From: HXMU1420-2 sp040830545
GTDB taxonomy: Bacteria > Pseudomonadota > Alphaproteobacteria > Rhodobacterales > Rhodobacteraceae
DNA: 64,000 bases
Assembly: GCA_040830545.1 (NCBI GenBank)
Contig: JBFOMB010000073.1
Location: forward strand, 20,752-84,751
Direction: 5' to 3'
Part shown: piece by piece, positions 24,009 to 32,086 of the stretch
How positions within the stretch are numbered: position 1 is the first letter of the stretch
Layout: each line of letters opens with the position of its first letter
Notes under the pieces: generated by a model
What the model was told of the DNA's origin: nothing
Databases searched by the model: none
The model's input: the letters and a program-made list of their open reading frames with translations, nothing else
Position numbers and translations under genes: made by a program

Positions 24009-26503
24009 TCTGCAGCCTCCGCCACCGCATCCGTCCTGGGCAGCAGGCTATCCGGATCATAGGCAGGGGCGTCCAGCACGCGCGCGTCACGGATTTGTCC
24101 CATCACGACAACCTGCAACGCGGTCCCCGGCGCCGCCGCTTCGGGTTTCAGGTAGGCAAAGGCCAGGATCTTGCCCACCGTATGCCCATACGCGACCGAG
24201 CTTGTGGACCCGATCACCCGCCCGTCCAGCAACACGGCCTCCCCGCCATGCCCGTCCTCGATCCCATCCGGCTCAATCTCCAGATAGGCGCAGACCCAGG
24301 GCAGGTTATCTGTGTTCTTCAGGCTTTCATCTTTGCCCAAATACTCAAATTCCGACCGGGCAAAGCGCAACACATCGGCCTCCGGTAGCGTGACTTCGTT
24401 CGTCAACTCCCCTGCACCCTTGAACCCCTTTTCCATCCGCAACGCGTTCATCGCGAAAGAACCATAGTCAGCGATCCTATGCGGCTCTCCAGCCGCCCAA
24501 AGCGCATCGTAAACAGCCAACGCTCTGTCACGCGGGATATGCAGTTCCCACCCCAGTTCCCCCGCATAGGACATGCGAAACGCCCACAGCGTATGGCCCG
24601 CCACCTCGATCTCCTGCGCGGTCAGCCAACGGAACCCGGCGTTGGACAGGTCCGCTGATGTACAGGCTCCCAACACCTCCCGTGCGCGCGGGCCGTTCAG
24701 CGACAGCGCCGCCCAGTCGTCGGACCGCAAGGTGACCTTACAATAGGCCTCATCGTGGATCTGCGCCCCCAAGGCCGCTTCGGCAAAGCTGCGCTGCGCG
24801 GCCAAATGATCCAGCAGACGCTGTTCAAAGAACGCCGCGCAGACCAAGTAGAACCGGTCTTCGGCCAGCTTCACCAAGGTTGTCTCCAACTCGATCCGGC
24901 CGCGACGGTTCAGCATGTGGGTCAGCGCAATCCCGCCCACTTTCTTGGGCAGCTTGTTGGCCACCAACAGGTTCAGGTAGGCCTCTGCCCCCGGTCCGGA
25001 CACTTCGACCTTGGTGAAGGCCGAGATGTCCATGATCCCAACCGCCTCGCGCACAGCCTTGCATTCCGCGGCCACCATGTTGTGCACCACGTTGCGGCGG
25101 AAGGAGTAGTGATCCTCCTGCGCAACGCCATCGCGCGCGAACCAGCGCGGGCGTTCATGGCCAAACACCTCTTCATGCACCGCGCCCTTGTCCTTCAGCC
25201 GCTCGTAGAACGGCGACGGTTTCACCGGACGCCCGGCCAACCGGTTGAAATGCGGAAAGGGGATTTCGTGGCGCAGGCAGTAATCTTCCTTGGCCTTCAC
25301 CACCTGCCAGTCCTTGGTCGCGTAGCCACCGAACCGGCGCGGGTCGTAATCCCGCATCGAGATATCCGCCGACCCATGCACGATCCATCGCGCCAGTTCC
25401 CGGGTCAGCCCCGGCCCCCAGCCGATGCCAATCTGCGTCCCGCAGCAGCACCAGTAATTCTGCACCCCCGGCGCTGGCCCAATCAGCGGGTTGCCATCCG
25501 GCGGGTGGCTAATTGCGCCATGCACCTCGCGCTGAATGCCAAGGTCCGCAAAAATCGGCATTCGGTTCAGCGATTCTTCCAGCCACGGCATAATCCGGTC
25601 GTAATCCGCATCAAACAGCCAGTTTTCGTAATCCCAGGGACATTCATCCAGCCAGACAGCGTTCGGGTTGGCCTTTTCGTAGATGCCGATCAGCCCGCGT
25701 TTCTGTTCCATCCGGATATAGCCTGACACCTTCTTGTCATCGCGGATAACAGGCAGTTCCTTTTCCAGGTCCGCAAACTGCGGCACTGGCTCCGTCACGA
25801 AATAGTGGTGCGTCATCGAGGTCATCGGCAGTTGCAGGCCCGACCATTCGCCCATCTGCCGCGCATAGGTCCCGCCCGCATTGACCACGTGTTCGCAGCG
25901 GATCGTGCCTTTTTCGCTTTCCACGATCCATTCGCCATTCTCGGCCTGCGTGATGTTGGTGGCCCGGCAATGGCGCACGATCCTGGCCCCTTTGGCCCGT
26001 GCCCCGGCGGCCAGCGCCATCGTCACGTTGGTCGGGTCCACATGGCCATCGTCCGGCGTATATAGCGCCCCCAACACGCCTTCGAGGTTGTAGAACGGAT
26101 GCAGTTCCGCCACCCGCTCCGGCCCCACCAACTCGATGTTGAACCCCAGCGAACGGGCGACCGACAACGTGTGCCGCAGCCAATCCATTTCATCCTCGGT
26201 ATAGGCCAACCGGAACGAACCGCAGCCATGCCACGTCACCGCCTGACCGGTCTCGGCCTCCAGCGCGCCGGAATAAAGCCCGATATTGTAGTCCACGCAT
26301 TTGCCCAGCGAAAACGAACTGGTCGAATGGGTGATCTGCCCCGCTGCGTGCCAGGTGGACCCGCTGGTCAGCTCTGCCTTTTCCAGCAGCACGACCTCCG
26401 GCCCCCAACCTTCATGTGCCAGGTGATAGGCCAGCCCGACGCCCATCACGCCGCCGCCCACGATGACAACCCGCGCGGTGGCGGGCAGGTGCGTTTCGAC
26501 CAT
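24005..26503 (-). CDS. FAD-dependent demethylase with GcvT domain (dimethylglycine/sarcosine dehydrogenase-like)
   Basis: An 832-residue fusion starting at ATG 26503 with AGAGGG upstream; the longer frame adds 23 non-conserved residues. Residues about 8-390 are the FAD amine-oxidase (DAO) domain, with GGGVMGVGLAYHLAHEGWG and GSTWHAAG, whose His is the covalent FAD site in dimethylglycine dehydrogenase. Residues about 430-830 are the FAO/GcvT region (VEVSGPGAEAYLNLL, AGELGWELHIP), which binds tetrahydrofolate and captures formaldehyde as methylene-THF. It should oxidatively N-demethylate a secondary or tertiary amine. It is the first gene of the leftward operon. Confidence 0.9.
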   Translation of the reverse strand: MVETHLPATARVVIVGGGVMGVGLAYHLAHEGWGPEVVLLEKAELTSGSTWHAAGQITHSTSSFSLGKCVDYNIGLYSGALEAETGQAVTWHGCGSFRLAYTEDEMDWLRHTLSVARSLGFNIELVGPERVAELHPFYNLEGVLGALYTPDDGHVDPTNVTMALAAGARAKGARIVRHCRATNITQAENGEWIVESEKGTIRCEHVVNAGGTYARQMGEWSGLQLPMTSMTHHYFVTEPVPQFADLEKELPVIRDDKKVSGYIRMEQKRGLIGIYEKANPNAVWLDECPWDYENWLFDADYDRIMPWLEESLNRMPIFADLGIQREVHGAISHPPDGNPLIGPAPGVQNYWCCCGTQIGIGWGPGLTRELARWIVHGSADISMRDYDPRRFGGYATKDWQVVKAKEDYCLRHEIPFPHFNRLAGRPVKPSPFYERLKDKGAVHEEVFGHERPRWFARDGVAQEDHYSFRRNVVHNMVAAECKAVREAVGIMDISAFTKVEVSGPGAEAYLNLLVANKLPKKVGGIALTHMLNRRGRIELETTLVKLAEDRFYLVCAAFFEQRLLDHLAAQRSFAEAALGAQIHDEAYCKVTLRSDDWAALSLNGPRAREVLGACTSADLSNAGFRWLTAQEIEVAGHTLWAFRMSYAGELGWELHIPRDRALAVYDALWAAGEPHRIADYGSFAMNALRMEKGFKGAGELTNEVTLPEADVLRFARSEFEYLGKDESLKNTDNLPWVCAYLEIEPDGIEDGHGGEAVLLDGRVIGSTSSVAYGHTVGKILAFAYLKPEAAAPGTALQVVVMGQIRDARVLDAPAYDPDSLLPRTDAVAEAAE

Positions 26504-26574
26504 GTCTGATTTCCCTCTGACGGAGTCGCAATTTCGCTCGACACCGTATGTGAACATCTGTACCGTCGTCAATC
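26504..26574. promoter_or_regulatory. Divergent control region of the catabolic cluster
   Basis: This 71 bp gap separates the FAD/GcvT gene (leftward) from the RpiR-type regulator (rightward) and must hold both promoters. It is AT-richer than its surroundings (GTATGTGAACATCTGTACC, then AATCATG). Loose half-sites such as GAACATCTGTA and, inside the regulator gene, CAAATGTATCAT could be operator parts. I could not define a clean dyad or -35/-10 pair, so this is called from position only. Confidence 0.4.
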
Positions 26575-27462
26575 ATGAATGACACAAATGTATCATCCGA
26601 AGTTCTGGACCGCCTCAGCGACGAATGGGACGCCCTGACGCCCGAGGCGCAGAAAGCCGCCCGCTACGTGCTGGAAAACCCCCGCGACGTGGGGGTTTCG
26701 ACCGTTCGCGAAATTGCCGAGGCCGCAAAGGTCAAGCCGAACACATTCGTCCGCATGGCGCGGCAGGTGGGGTTTGAAGGGTACGAAGATTTCCGCGCGC
26801 CATTCCGCGAAGCGATCCGTCAGGGTCATGTCGCCCTGCCCGACCGCGCGCGCTGGCTGCAGGAGATTCGCAAATCCGGCGACCTGGGCGGGCTGCTGGC
26901 CGACATGGTCGCCGCCGCGATCCGCAATGTCGAAGAGACGTTTGCCAGCACCGATGCCGACGCGTTGAAAGCCGCCGCTGACGCAATCTGGAATTCGCGC
27001 CGGATTTACACGCTGGGCGTGGGTGTCAACAACGCCAACGCGCGCAACTTCACCTACCTCGCCTCCACCGGCATGGTGCAGTTTCACGCGATCCCGCGTC
27101 CGGGTTCCACCCCCATCGACGATCTGGCATGGGCCGATCATCGCGACGTGCTGATTGCCATCACCTGCAAACCCTACCGGTCCGAGGTGGTCGAGGCCGT
27201 GACCATCGCCCGCGAACAGGGGATGACCATCATTGGCCTGTCCGACAGCCCCGCCAGCCCGTTGATCCGCAACGCCGATCACGGCTTTGTCGTGGCGGCT
27301 GATACGCCGCAATACTTCCCGTCATCCGTTTCGACCATCGCTCTGCTGGAAACGCTGCTCAGCTTCGTCATCGCCGTGGCCAGTGACGAGATCGTCGAAC
27401 GGGTCGAAACCTTTCACAAACGCCGCCACCAGCTTGGCATTTACGCGGAGGAGCCAGAATGA
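26575..27462 (+). CDS. MurR/RpiR family transcriptional regulator
   Basis: A 295-residue regulator. Residues 1-80 form the RpiR-type helix-turn-helix (LTPEAQKAARYVLENP, VSTVREIAEAAKVKPNTFVR, MARQVGFEGYEDFR). Residues about 125-265 are a SIS domain (RIYTLGVGVNNANARNF, DVLIAITCKPYRSEVVEAV, GMTIIGLSDSPASPLI), which normally senses a phosphosugar or similar ligand. It is divergent from the large catabolic operon and overlaps the Rieske oxygenase gene by 4 bp, so it is the probable local regulator of both. The inducer is unknown. Confidence 0.9.
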   Translation: MNDTNVSSEVLDRLSDEWDALTPEAQKAARYVLENPRDVGVSTVREIAEAAKVKPNTFVRMARQVGFEGYEDFRAPFREAIRQGHVALPDRARWLQEIRKSGDLGGLLADMVAAAIRNVEETFASTDADALKAAADAIWNSRRIYTLGVGVNNANARNFTYLASTGMVQFHAIPRPGSTPIDDLAWADHRDVLIAITCKPYRSEVVEAVTIAREQGMTIIGLSDSPASPLIRNADHGFVVAADTPQYFPSSVSTIALLETLLSFVIAVASDEIVERVETFHKRRHQLGIYAEEPE

Positions 27463-28559
27463 ACGCCCCAGCGAGCCCGCCTGTCACCCATTCCCTGGAC
27501 GCCCGGTTCTACACCGACCCGGCGATCTATGCCGAAGAAATGCGCGGCCTGTTTGCCCGGACCTGGCAGTTCGCGGGCCATGCCAGCCAACTGAACGAGA
27601 CGGGAGATTACTTCACCTTCGAACTCGCCGGGGAAAGCCTGTTCTGCATCAAGGGGCGCGATGGCCAGATCCGCACATTCTACAACGTCTGCCAGCACCG
27701 CGCGCATCAGTTGGTGGACGGCACGGGAACAACCCGCGTCGTGGTCTGTCCTTATCATGCATGGACCTATGAACTGACCGGGGAACTGCGCGCCGGGCCG
27801 AATATCAAAGCGGTGCAGGGGTTTGACAAATCCAAGATCTGCCTGACCGAAGTGCGCACCGAGGTGTTCCTGGGCTTCATCTTCGTCAATCTCGATGCGG
27901 ACGCGACGCCGATGGATGACTGGTTCCCGAATGCCCGCACCGAGCTTGAGTCGTTTATCCCCCACTGGGACACGTTAAAACCGCTGGAATGGGTGGAAAT
28001 CCCGGAAAACTGCAATTGGAAGGTTTCGATCGAGAATTACAGCGAATGTTACCATTGCTCGCTGAACCACCCCACTTTTTCCACCGGTGTAATCAAACCG
28101 GAAACCTATGACATTCAGCCTCAGGGCTATTGCCTGCGCCACACGACCGAAAGCAATTCGTTGGAGCAGATGAGCTATGACATCGACAGCGGGTTTGAAA
28201 ACAATGACAAGTATTCCAGCTGGTTCCTGTGGCCGATGTTTTCGTTTCAGGTCTACCCCGGCAATCTGCTGAACACGTACCATTGGCGCGCCACCGGACC
28301 CGATCAGGTGACGGTCTGGCGCGGGTGGTATTCGGTGCAGGGGGAAGACAACGAAACCGTCCGCCGGATGGCCGCGCAGGACCGTGCAACAACGGTGGAA
28401 GAAGACATTCATCTGGTCGAATCCGTACAGCGCGGGTTGCGGTCGCGGGGATATGTGCCAGGCCCGCTGGTGGTCGATCCGGCCTGCGGCGTGAACTCGG
28501 AACACTCGATCCTGCATTTGCAGCGCTGGATGAGGGAGGCCGTGGAAGGTCAGGCCTAA
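27459..28559 (+). CDS. Rieske non-haem iron oxygenase, betaine/carnitine monooxygenase-like
   Basis: A 366-residue oxygenase alpha subunit. The Rieske cluster ligands are Cys78 and His80 (CQHR) and Cys97 and His100 (CPYH). The mononuclear iron ligands are His199 and His204 in NYSECYHCSLNHP, with an Asp in the later EEDIHLVESVQRG. The residue that links the two metal centres is Glu196 rather than the usual Asp, as in carnitine monooxygenase CntA. Family members oxidatively N-demethylate or cleave quaternary amines. No reductase gene adjoins it, so the electron donor is encoded elsewhere. Its ATG overlaps the regulator stop by 4 bp. Confidence 0.9.
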   Translation: MNAPASPPVTHSLDARFYTDPAIYAEEMRGLFARTWQFAGHASQLNETGDYFTFELAGESLFCIKGRDGQIRTFYNVCQHRAHQLVDGTGTTRVVVCPYHAWTYELTGELRAGPNIKAVQGFDKSKICLTEVRTEVFLGFIFVNLDADATPMDDWFPNARTELESFIPHWDTLKPLEWVEIPENCNWKVSIENYSECYHCSLNHPTFSTGVIKPETYDIQPQGYCLRHTTESNSLEQMSYDIDSGFENNDKYSSWFLWPMFSFQVYPGNLLNTYHWRATGPDQVTVWRGWYSVQGEDNETVRRMAAQDRATTVEEDIHLVESVQRGLRSRGYVPGPLVVDPACGVNSEHSILHLQRWMREAVEGQA

Positions 28560-28587
28560 AGAGCGATGGCCAAAGGAAAACGCGGGG

Positions 28588-28618
28588 CGTCTTGCGCGGC
28601 TTGATTCCGCGCAAGACG
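28588..28618 (+). terminator. Strong hairpin after Rieske oxygenase gene
   Basis: A perfect 12-pair stem CGTCTTGCGCGG / CCGCGCAAGACG with a seven-base loop lies 28 bases past the oxygenase stop codon. Only TT follows, so it is a Rho-independent terminator of weak U-tract type or an RNA-stability element. Downstream, 28670-28681 and 28705-28716 (GTCACTTAACGC / GCGTTGAGTGAC, one mismatch) form a second stem. The rest of the 204 bp gap shows no gene. Confidence 0.6.
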
Positions 28619-28763
28619 TTGTCGCACCGGATGACCAGAGCGAAGCCGGTTTAGTCTGCGATGCAGAGCGTCACTTAACGCGTTGAATTCTTTGATTTCA
28701 GACAGCGTTGAGTGACTCAGATTTGCCGATTTCTGCTGTAATGTAACCGCCTGACGCCGTCCC

Positions 28764-29075
28764 TTACATCTCCATCAACTCCGCCACCTCAACCGACCCG
28801 CCATCCGAAATGATCGGACAACCAGCGGCCATGTCACACGCGGCCTCGATACTGCCTGCGGACACCACCGAATACCCCGACAACGGGTTCGCGCCGCCAT
28901 CATCCGCCACACCGGAACTACTGACGGTCTTTGACATGCCCACCGGATTTCCCGGCTGAACCACCTTGTCCCCCATGCCACCGAACCAGGCCATCCAGGC
29001 CGCCATGACCTTTTCCCCTTCTTCCGGTGTGTCTGGCGCGCCGCCGCCGTGATAGGCAAAAATGAACTGTGGCAT
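28764..29075 (-). CDS. YciI-like protein
   Basis: A 103-residue protein from ATG 29075 (MPQFIFAYHGGGAPDTPEEG), preceded by GGGAGAGAAG. It has the YCII dimeric alpha/beta-barrel features: a first strand QFIFAYHGG, a helix EKVMAAWMAWFGGMGDKVVQ, a Ser/Val-rich strand, then GYSVVSAGSIEAACDMAAGC. YciI-fold proteins include dehydrochlorinase-like and regulatory members; most have no known reaction. It follows the SRPBCC gene on the same strand with a 26 bp gap. Together with the ArsR gene it forms a three-gene cassette seen in many soil and marine bacteria. Confidence 0.85.
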   Translation of the reverse strand: MPQFIFAYHGGGAPDTPEEGEKVMAAWMAWFGGMGDKVVQPGNPVGMSKTVSSSGVADDGGANPLSGYSVVSAGSIEAACDMAAGCPIISDGGSVEVAELMEM

Positions 29076-29101
29076 GTCTTCTCTCCCTTGGTTGAAATGA
29101 T

Positions 29102-29530
29102 CTACGCAATGACCGCCGCGATACAGTTGAGCGAACTTTCCCAACCGCGATTGTGCGCGGCTGCTGCGTCTTCGGTTGCAAATTCCCGGTGATCCACGAT
29201 CAGGCGCGCGCCCTTTGCCGTGGCCTCGACGGTAAAGGTCACGTGGGTTTCATCCCCGCGCTGGTCGTCTTCATCATGCCAGGCCCAGGTGAAGCCAACC
29301 GACCGTGGCGGGTCCACATGGGTGACATGGCCCGACACCTTGGCAAACGGCCCGTCCGCATTGGACATGACCGCAAACCACGGACCCTCGCGGCTGAAAT
29401 CCAGATCATTGTCCGGCACGCTGACCCCTTCGGGGCCAAACCACTGCATCAGCTCCTTTGCCCCGCTGACAAAGCGAAAGAGCTTTTCGGGTGACACCCC
29501 GAACTCGCGTTCCAGCCGGACATCAACCAT
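29102..29530 (-). CDS. SRPBCC (AHSA1-type) domain protein
   Basis: A 142-residue START/Bet v1-like protein. I favour ATG 29530 (MVDVRLEREFGVSPEKLFRF), because GAGGAAG is nine bases upstream; ATG 29536 is also possible. The AHSA1 pattern is clear: a first strand, LFRFVSGAKELMQWFGPEG, VTHVDPPRSVGFTWAW, THVTFTVEATAKGARLIV and a C-terminal helix RGWESSLNCIAAVIA. Such proteins bind small hydrophobic ligands or act as Hsp90 co-chaperone-like modules. Its start overlaps the end of the ArsR gene, which implies translational coupling. Confidence 0.87.
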   Translation of the reverse strand: MVDVRLEREFGVSPEKLFRFVSGAKELMQWFGPEGVSVPDNDLDFSREGPWFAVMSNADGPFAKVSGHVTHVDPPRSVGFTWAWHDEDDQRGDETHVTFTVEATAKGARLIVDHREFATEDAAAAHNRGWESSLNCIAAVIA

Positions 29531-29852
29531 CGTCATCTTCCTCTAACATCAGCGCCTCTTCGAGGCGGTCCAAACTCATATCCCAGAAGGCCCGGTGCGA
29601 TTGCGTCCAGTCGGCAATGGTGCGGATGGAAAGCGGACGGGCCGAATAATACCGGTGCGTGCCCTCCACCCGCTGCTCCACCAGCCCCGCCTCGCGCAGC
29701 ACTTTCAGGTGGCGCGAAATGGCCGGGGCGGACATGCCTGATCCCTCGATGAACTGGCTCGCCGCCTGTTCCCCGTCTTCGATCAGCGTTTCAAAAATCC
29801 GCAGCCTGGTCTGGTCGGACAGGGCGGAAAAGGTCTTGGTCAGGTTCGTCAT
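29523..29852 (-). CDS. ArsR-family transcriptional regulator
   Basis: A 109-residue winged-helix repressor from ATG 29852 (MTNLTKTFSALSDQTRLRIF); a GTG six bases upstream is an alternative start. The recognition region is GMSAPAISRHLKVLREAGLV, followed by the wing VEQRVEGTHRYYSARP. The metal-binding ELCVCDL-type motif of true ArsR is absent, so it belongs to the non-metal subgroup often paired with AHSA1 proteins. A perfect dyad lies directly upstream of the start, which suggests that it represses its own three-gene operon. Confidence 0.9.
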   Translation of the reverse strand: MTNLTKTFSALSDQTRLRIFETLIEDGEQAASQFIEGSGMSAPAISRHLKVLREAGLVEQRVEGTHRYYSARPLSIRTIADWTQSHRAFWDMSLDRLEEALMLEEDDDG

Positions 29853-29860
29853 GCCCACAT

Positions 29861-29880
29861 ATTTAACGCAATCGTTAAAT
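29861..29880 (-). promoter_or_regulatory. ArsR operator dyad
   Basis: ATTTAACGCAATCGTTAAAT is a perfect inverted repeat: arms ATTTAACG and CGTTAAAT with the spacer CAAT, eight bases from the ArsR ATG. AT-rich dyads of this size overlapping the promoter are typical binding sites of ArsR/SmtB-type repressors. Self-regulation of the arsR-SRPBCC-yciI unit is therefore likely, but binding is inferred. Confidence 0.7.
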
Positions 29881-29898
29881 TATGTAAGGGGGAACCTG

Positions 29899-30777
29899 TC
29901 AGGACGCGACAAATTCGTCTTTTGAATAGCCTTGCAGGTAGAGCAGAGCGGTCAGATCACCATGGTTGATGCGAATGTCACATTCGGCAGCGACCGCAGG
30001 TTTGGCGTGCAGGGCCACGCCCGCACCGGCCCGGCCCAGCATCCCCAGATCATTCGCCCCGTCGCCGACTGCCATTACATCCGCCTCTGACAGACCCAGC
30101 CGCGCGGTGATCTCCTGCATCGCGCTGACCTTAGCATCGCGCCCCAGAATCGGACGGCTAATGTCACCCGTCAGCACACCATCTTCGATCAAAAGCGTGC
30201 TGGCCCGGTTTTCATCAAACCCCAATTCCGCCGCCACATGCGCCGTGAACGCCGTGAACCCGCCCGACACCAGCGCCGCATAGCCACCCGCCGCTTTCAT
30301 CGTCGCGACCAGTTCCGCGCCTCCAGATGTCAACGTGATCTGGCTGGCCAGCACATCGGCAATAACCCTCTCCGGCTGCCCTTTCAGCAGAGCAACCCGC
30401 GCCAAAACCGCTTCTTCAAAATCCAGCTCACCATTCATGGCCCGCGCGGTGGTCTCTCGCACCGCCTCACCAACGCCCGCCGCTTCAGCCAGTTCGTCGA
30501 TGCATTCCTGCTGGATCATGGTACTGTCCATATCCGCCAGCAGCACCCGCTTGCGCCGCCCCTCGGCGGGTTGCACCACCAGATCAACGCCCTGCACCTG
30601 CAGGTCCTCCCAAACCGACCAGCGATTGTCCGGCACGGCCTCCAACGCAAACTCAGCCGCCTCGTCCGGGGCCAGCCACTGCACATCGCCACCACCCCAC
30701 GCATTGCGCAAAGCCTCGGGCAGAGCGGCGTCCAATCCACCCGTCCCCGGCGCAGTCAAAAGCGTGACAACATACAT
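29899..30777 (-). CDS. serB: Phosphoserine phosphatase
   Basis: A 292-residue HAD enzyme that converts O-phosphoserine to serine, the last step of serine synthesis. The nucleophile and acid are Asp82 and Asp84 in LLADMDSTMI. Further HAD motifs are LVSGGFTAFTAHVAAELGF (motif II Ser), the Lys in LGRDAKVSAMQEI, and AVGDGANDLGMLGRAGAGVA (motif IV). The roughly 75 residues before the HAD core are the usual ACT-like N-terminal domain. Other serine genes (serC, serA) lie 1.3 kb away on the opposite strand. Confidence 0.95.
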   Translation of the reverse strand: MYVVTLLTAPGTGGLDAALPEALRNAWGGGDVQWLAPDEAAEFALEAVPDNRWSVWEDLQVQGVDLVVQPAEGRRKRVLLADMDSTMIQQECIDELAEAAGVGEAVRETTARAMNGELDFEEAVLARVALLKGQPERVIADVLASQITLTSGGAELVATMKAAGGYAALVSGGFTAFTAHVAAELGFDENRASTLLIEDGVLTGDISRPILGRDAKVSAMQEITARLGLSEADVMAVGDGANDLGMLGRAGAGVALHAKPAVAAECDIRINHGDLTALLYLQGYSKDEFVAS

Positions 30778-30849
30778 GAGCGGCTCCTGTTCAAAAATCG
30801 CCCATGTTGTGACGCGGTTCCCCCCAGATGACCAGTGCCCGCGCCTGCG

Positions 30850-31953
30850 TCAGACCGTTCCATCATCCGACAGCATGACGGAGATAAACCGCGTCCCGTC
30901 AAACTCGGCCAGAATGATCGCCCCCATCGCCGTCAACGGCACCGCCAGCACGGCCCCCGTCATCCCCCACAACGCCGTCCACAGCGCCAATGCCAACAGC
31001 ACGGTAAACGGGCTGAGGTTCACGGATTTCCCCAGAAACTTGGGCTCGATGTAATACCCTACCATCATCTGCGGAACGAACAGCAGAACCAGAGTGACTA
31101 CCGAATGCCAAAGCGACGCAAACTGCACGAGGCTCATGGTCACCGGAAACGCCACCGCAATGATCGACCCGACATACGGAATGTAATTCAACAACGCGAT
31201 CAACAGCGCCCAGAACACCGCATGTTCAATTCCCAAAAGCCACATCAACACGTATGACACCAGCCCCAGGATCACGTTCACCAGCGTCTTGGCCGCCAGG
31301 TAGTCGCCGATGCGCGTGTTGATCTTGCGCACAACTTCCAGCGTCGCCTCTGCATGCCCCGATTGCCCCATCGCCAAACGCGTCTTGGCTGGCAACGCAT
31401 CCAGATCGGCCAGAATGAACACGGCATAAAGCGCCGCCGTGATCACCACCGTCCCGCTTCCCGTCACCGCGGACAGGACCGATGGCAACAGCGTCGTCAG
31501 ATCCACCCGGTCCATCAACCGTTCACTGTAATCCGCGACGCTCGGCACATCATCCAGCCCCAGCAAATCCACCAGCTTGGCCTGCAGGACATCCAGGTTT
31601 TCCACGTATAACGGCATGCTAGCCGTGATCGCCGCCGCGCTGGAGGCGACAATCGCACCCAGAAACAGGATCGACCCGATAAACGCCACCAGCACCAGCC
31701 ACCGCCGCCACCCGCGCCCCAGCCGCCCGAGCACCGGTAACCGCAACATCGCCTCTGCCGCCGTGACCAGAATATAGACCGAGATCACGCCCACCAGCAC
31801 CGGCAACAGGATCGACTGCCCCACCTTCAACAACCAACCGACCATGATCATCAGCGCCACCGCGCAGGTCACCATGGCCAGCGTTTCCAACCCTGTGCGC
31901 TTCATCTGTTCCGGATCACTCAAAAAGGACACCCACGTTTCCGATACGCGCAT
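30850..31953 (-). CDS. AI-2E family permease
   Basis: A 367-residue membrane protein of the AI-2E/PerM family. It has hydrophobic segments near the N-terminus (LAMVTCAVALMIMVGWLL, ILLPVLVGVISVYILVTAAE), a long soluble central region (residues about 115-200), and a C-terminal cluster with EHAVFWALLIALLNYIPYVG and VGYYIEPKFLGKSVNLSP, both family signatures. Members export autoinducer-2 or act as Na+/H+ antiporters. The function here is not fixed. It lies between serB and serC and is probably transcribed with serB or alone. Confidence 0.88.
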   Translation of the reverse strand: MRVSETWVSFLSDPEQMKRTGLETLAMVTCAVALMIMVGWLLKVGQSILLPVLVGVISVYILVTAAEAMLRLPVLGRLGRGWRRWLVLVAFIGSILFLGAIVASSAAAITASMPLYVENLDVLQAKLVDLLGLDDVPSVADYSERLMDRVDLTTLLPSVLSAVTGSGTVVITAALYAVFILADLDALPAKTRLAMGQSGHAEATLEVVRKINTRIGDYLAAKTLVNVILGLVSYVLMWLLGIEHAVFWALLIALLNYIPYVGSIIAVAFPVTMSLVQFASLWHSVVTLVLLFVPQMMVGYYIEPKFLGKSVNLSPFTVLLALALWTALWGMTGAVLAVPLTAMGAIILAEFDGTRFISVMLSDDGTV

Positions 31954-32086
31954 TTCACGAAATCACCACGGATAAATCCAGTGTGATCCTCGAAAAATCG
32001 GGTTGCCCGCCCCGATCCACACCTCTATCCCGGTCCGTGGGACACCCCTCCCCAACGAGGGGCGTATATCTGGAAGGATAACACAG

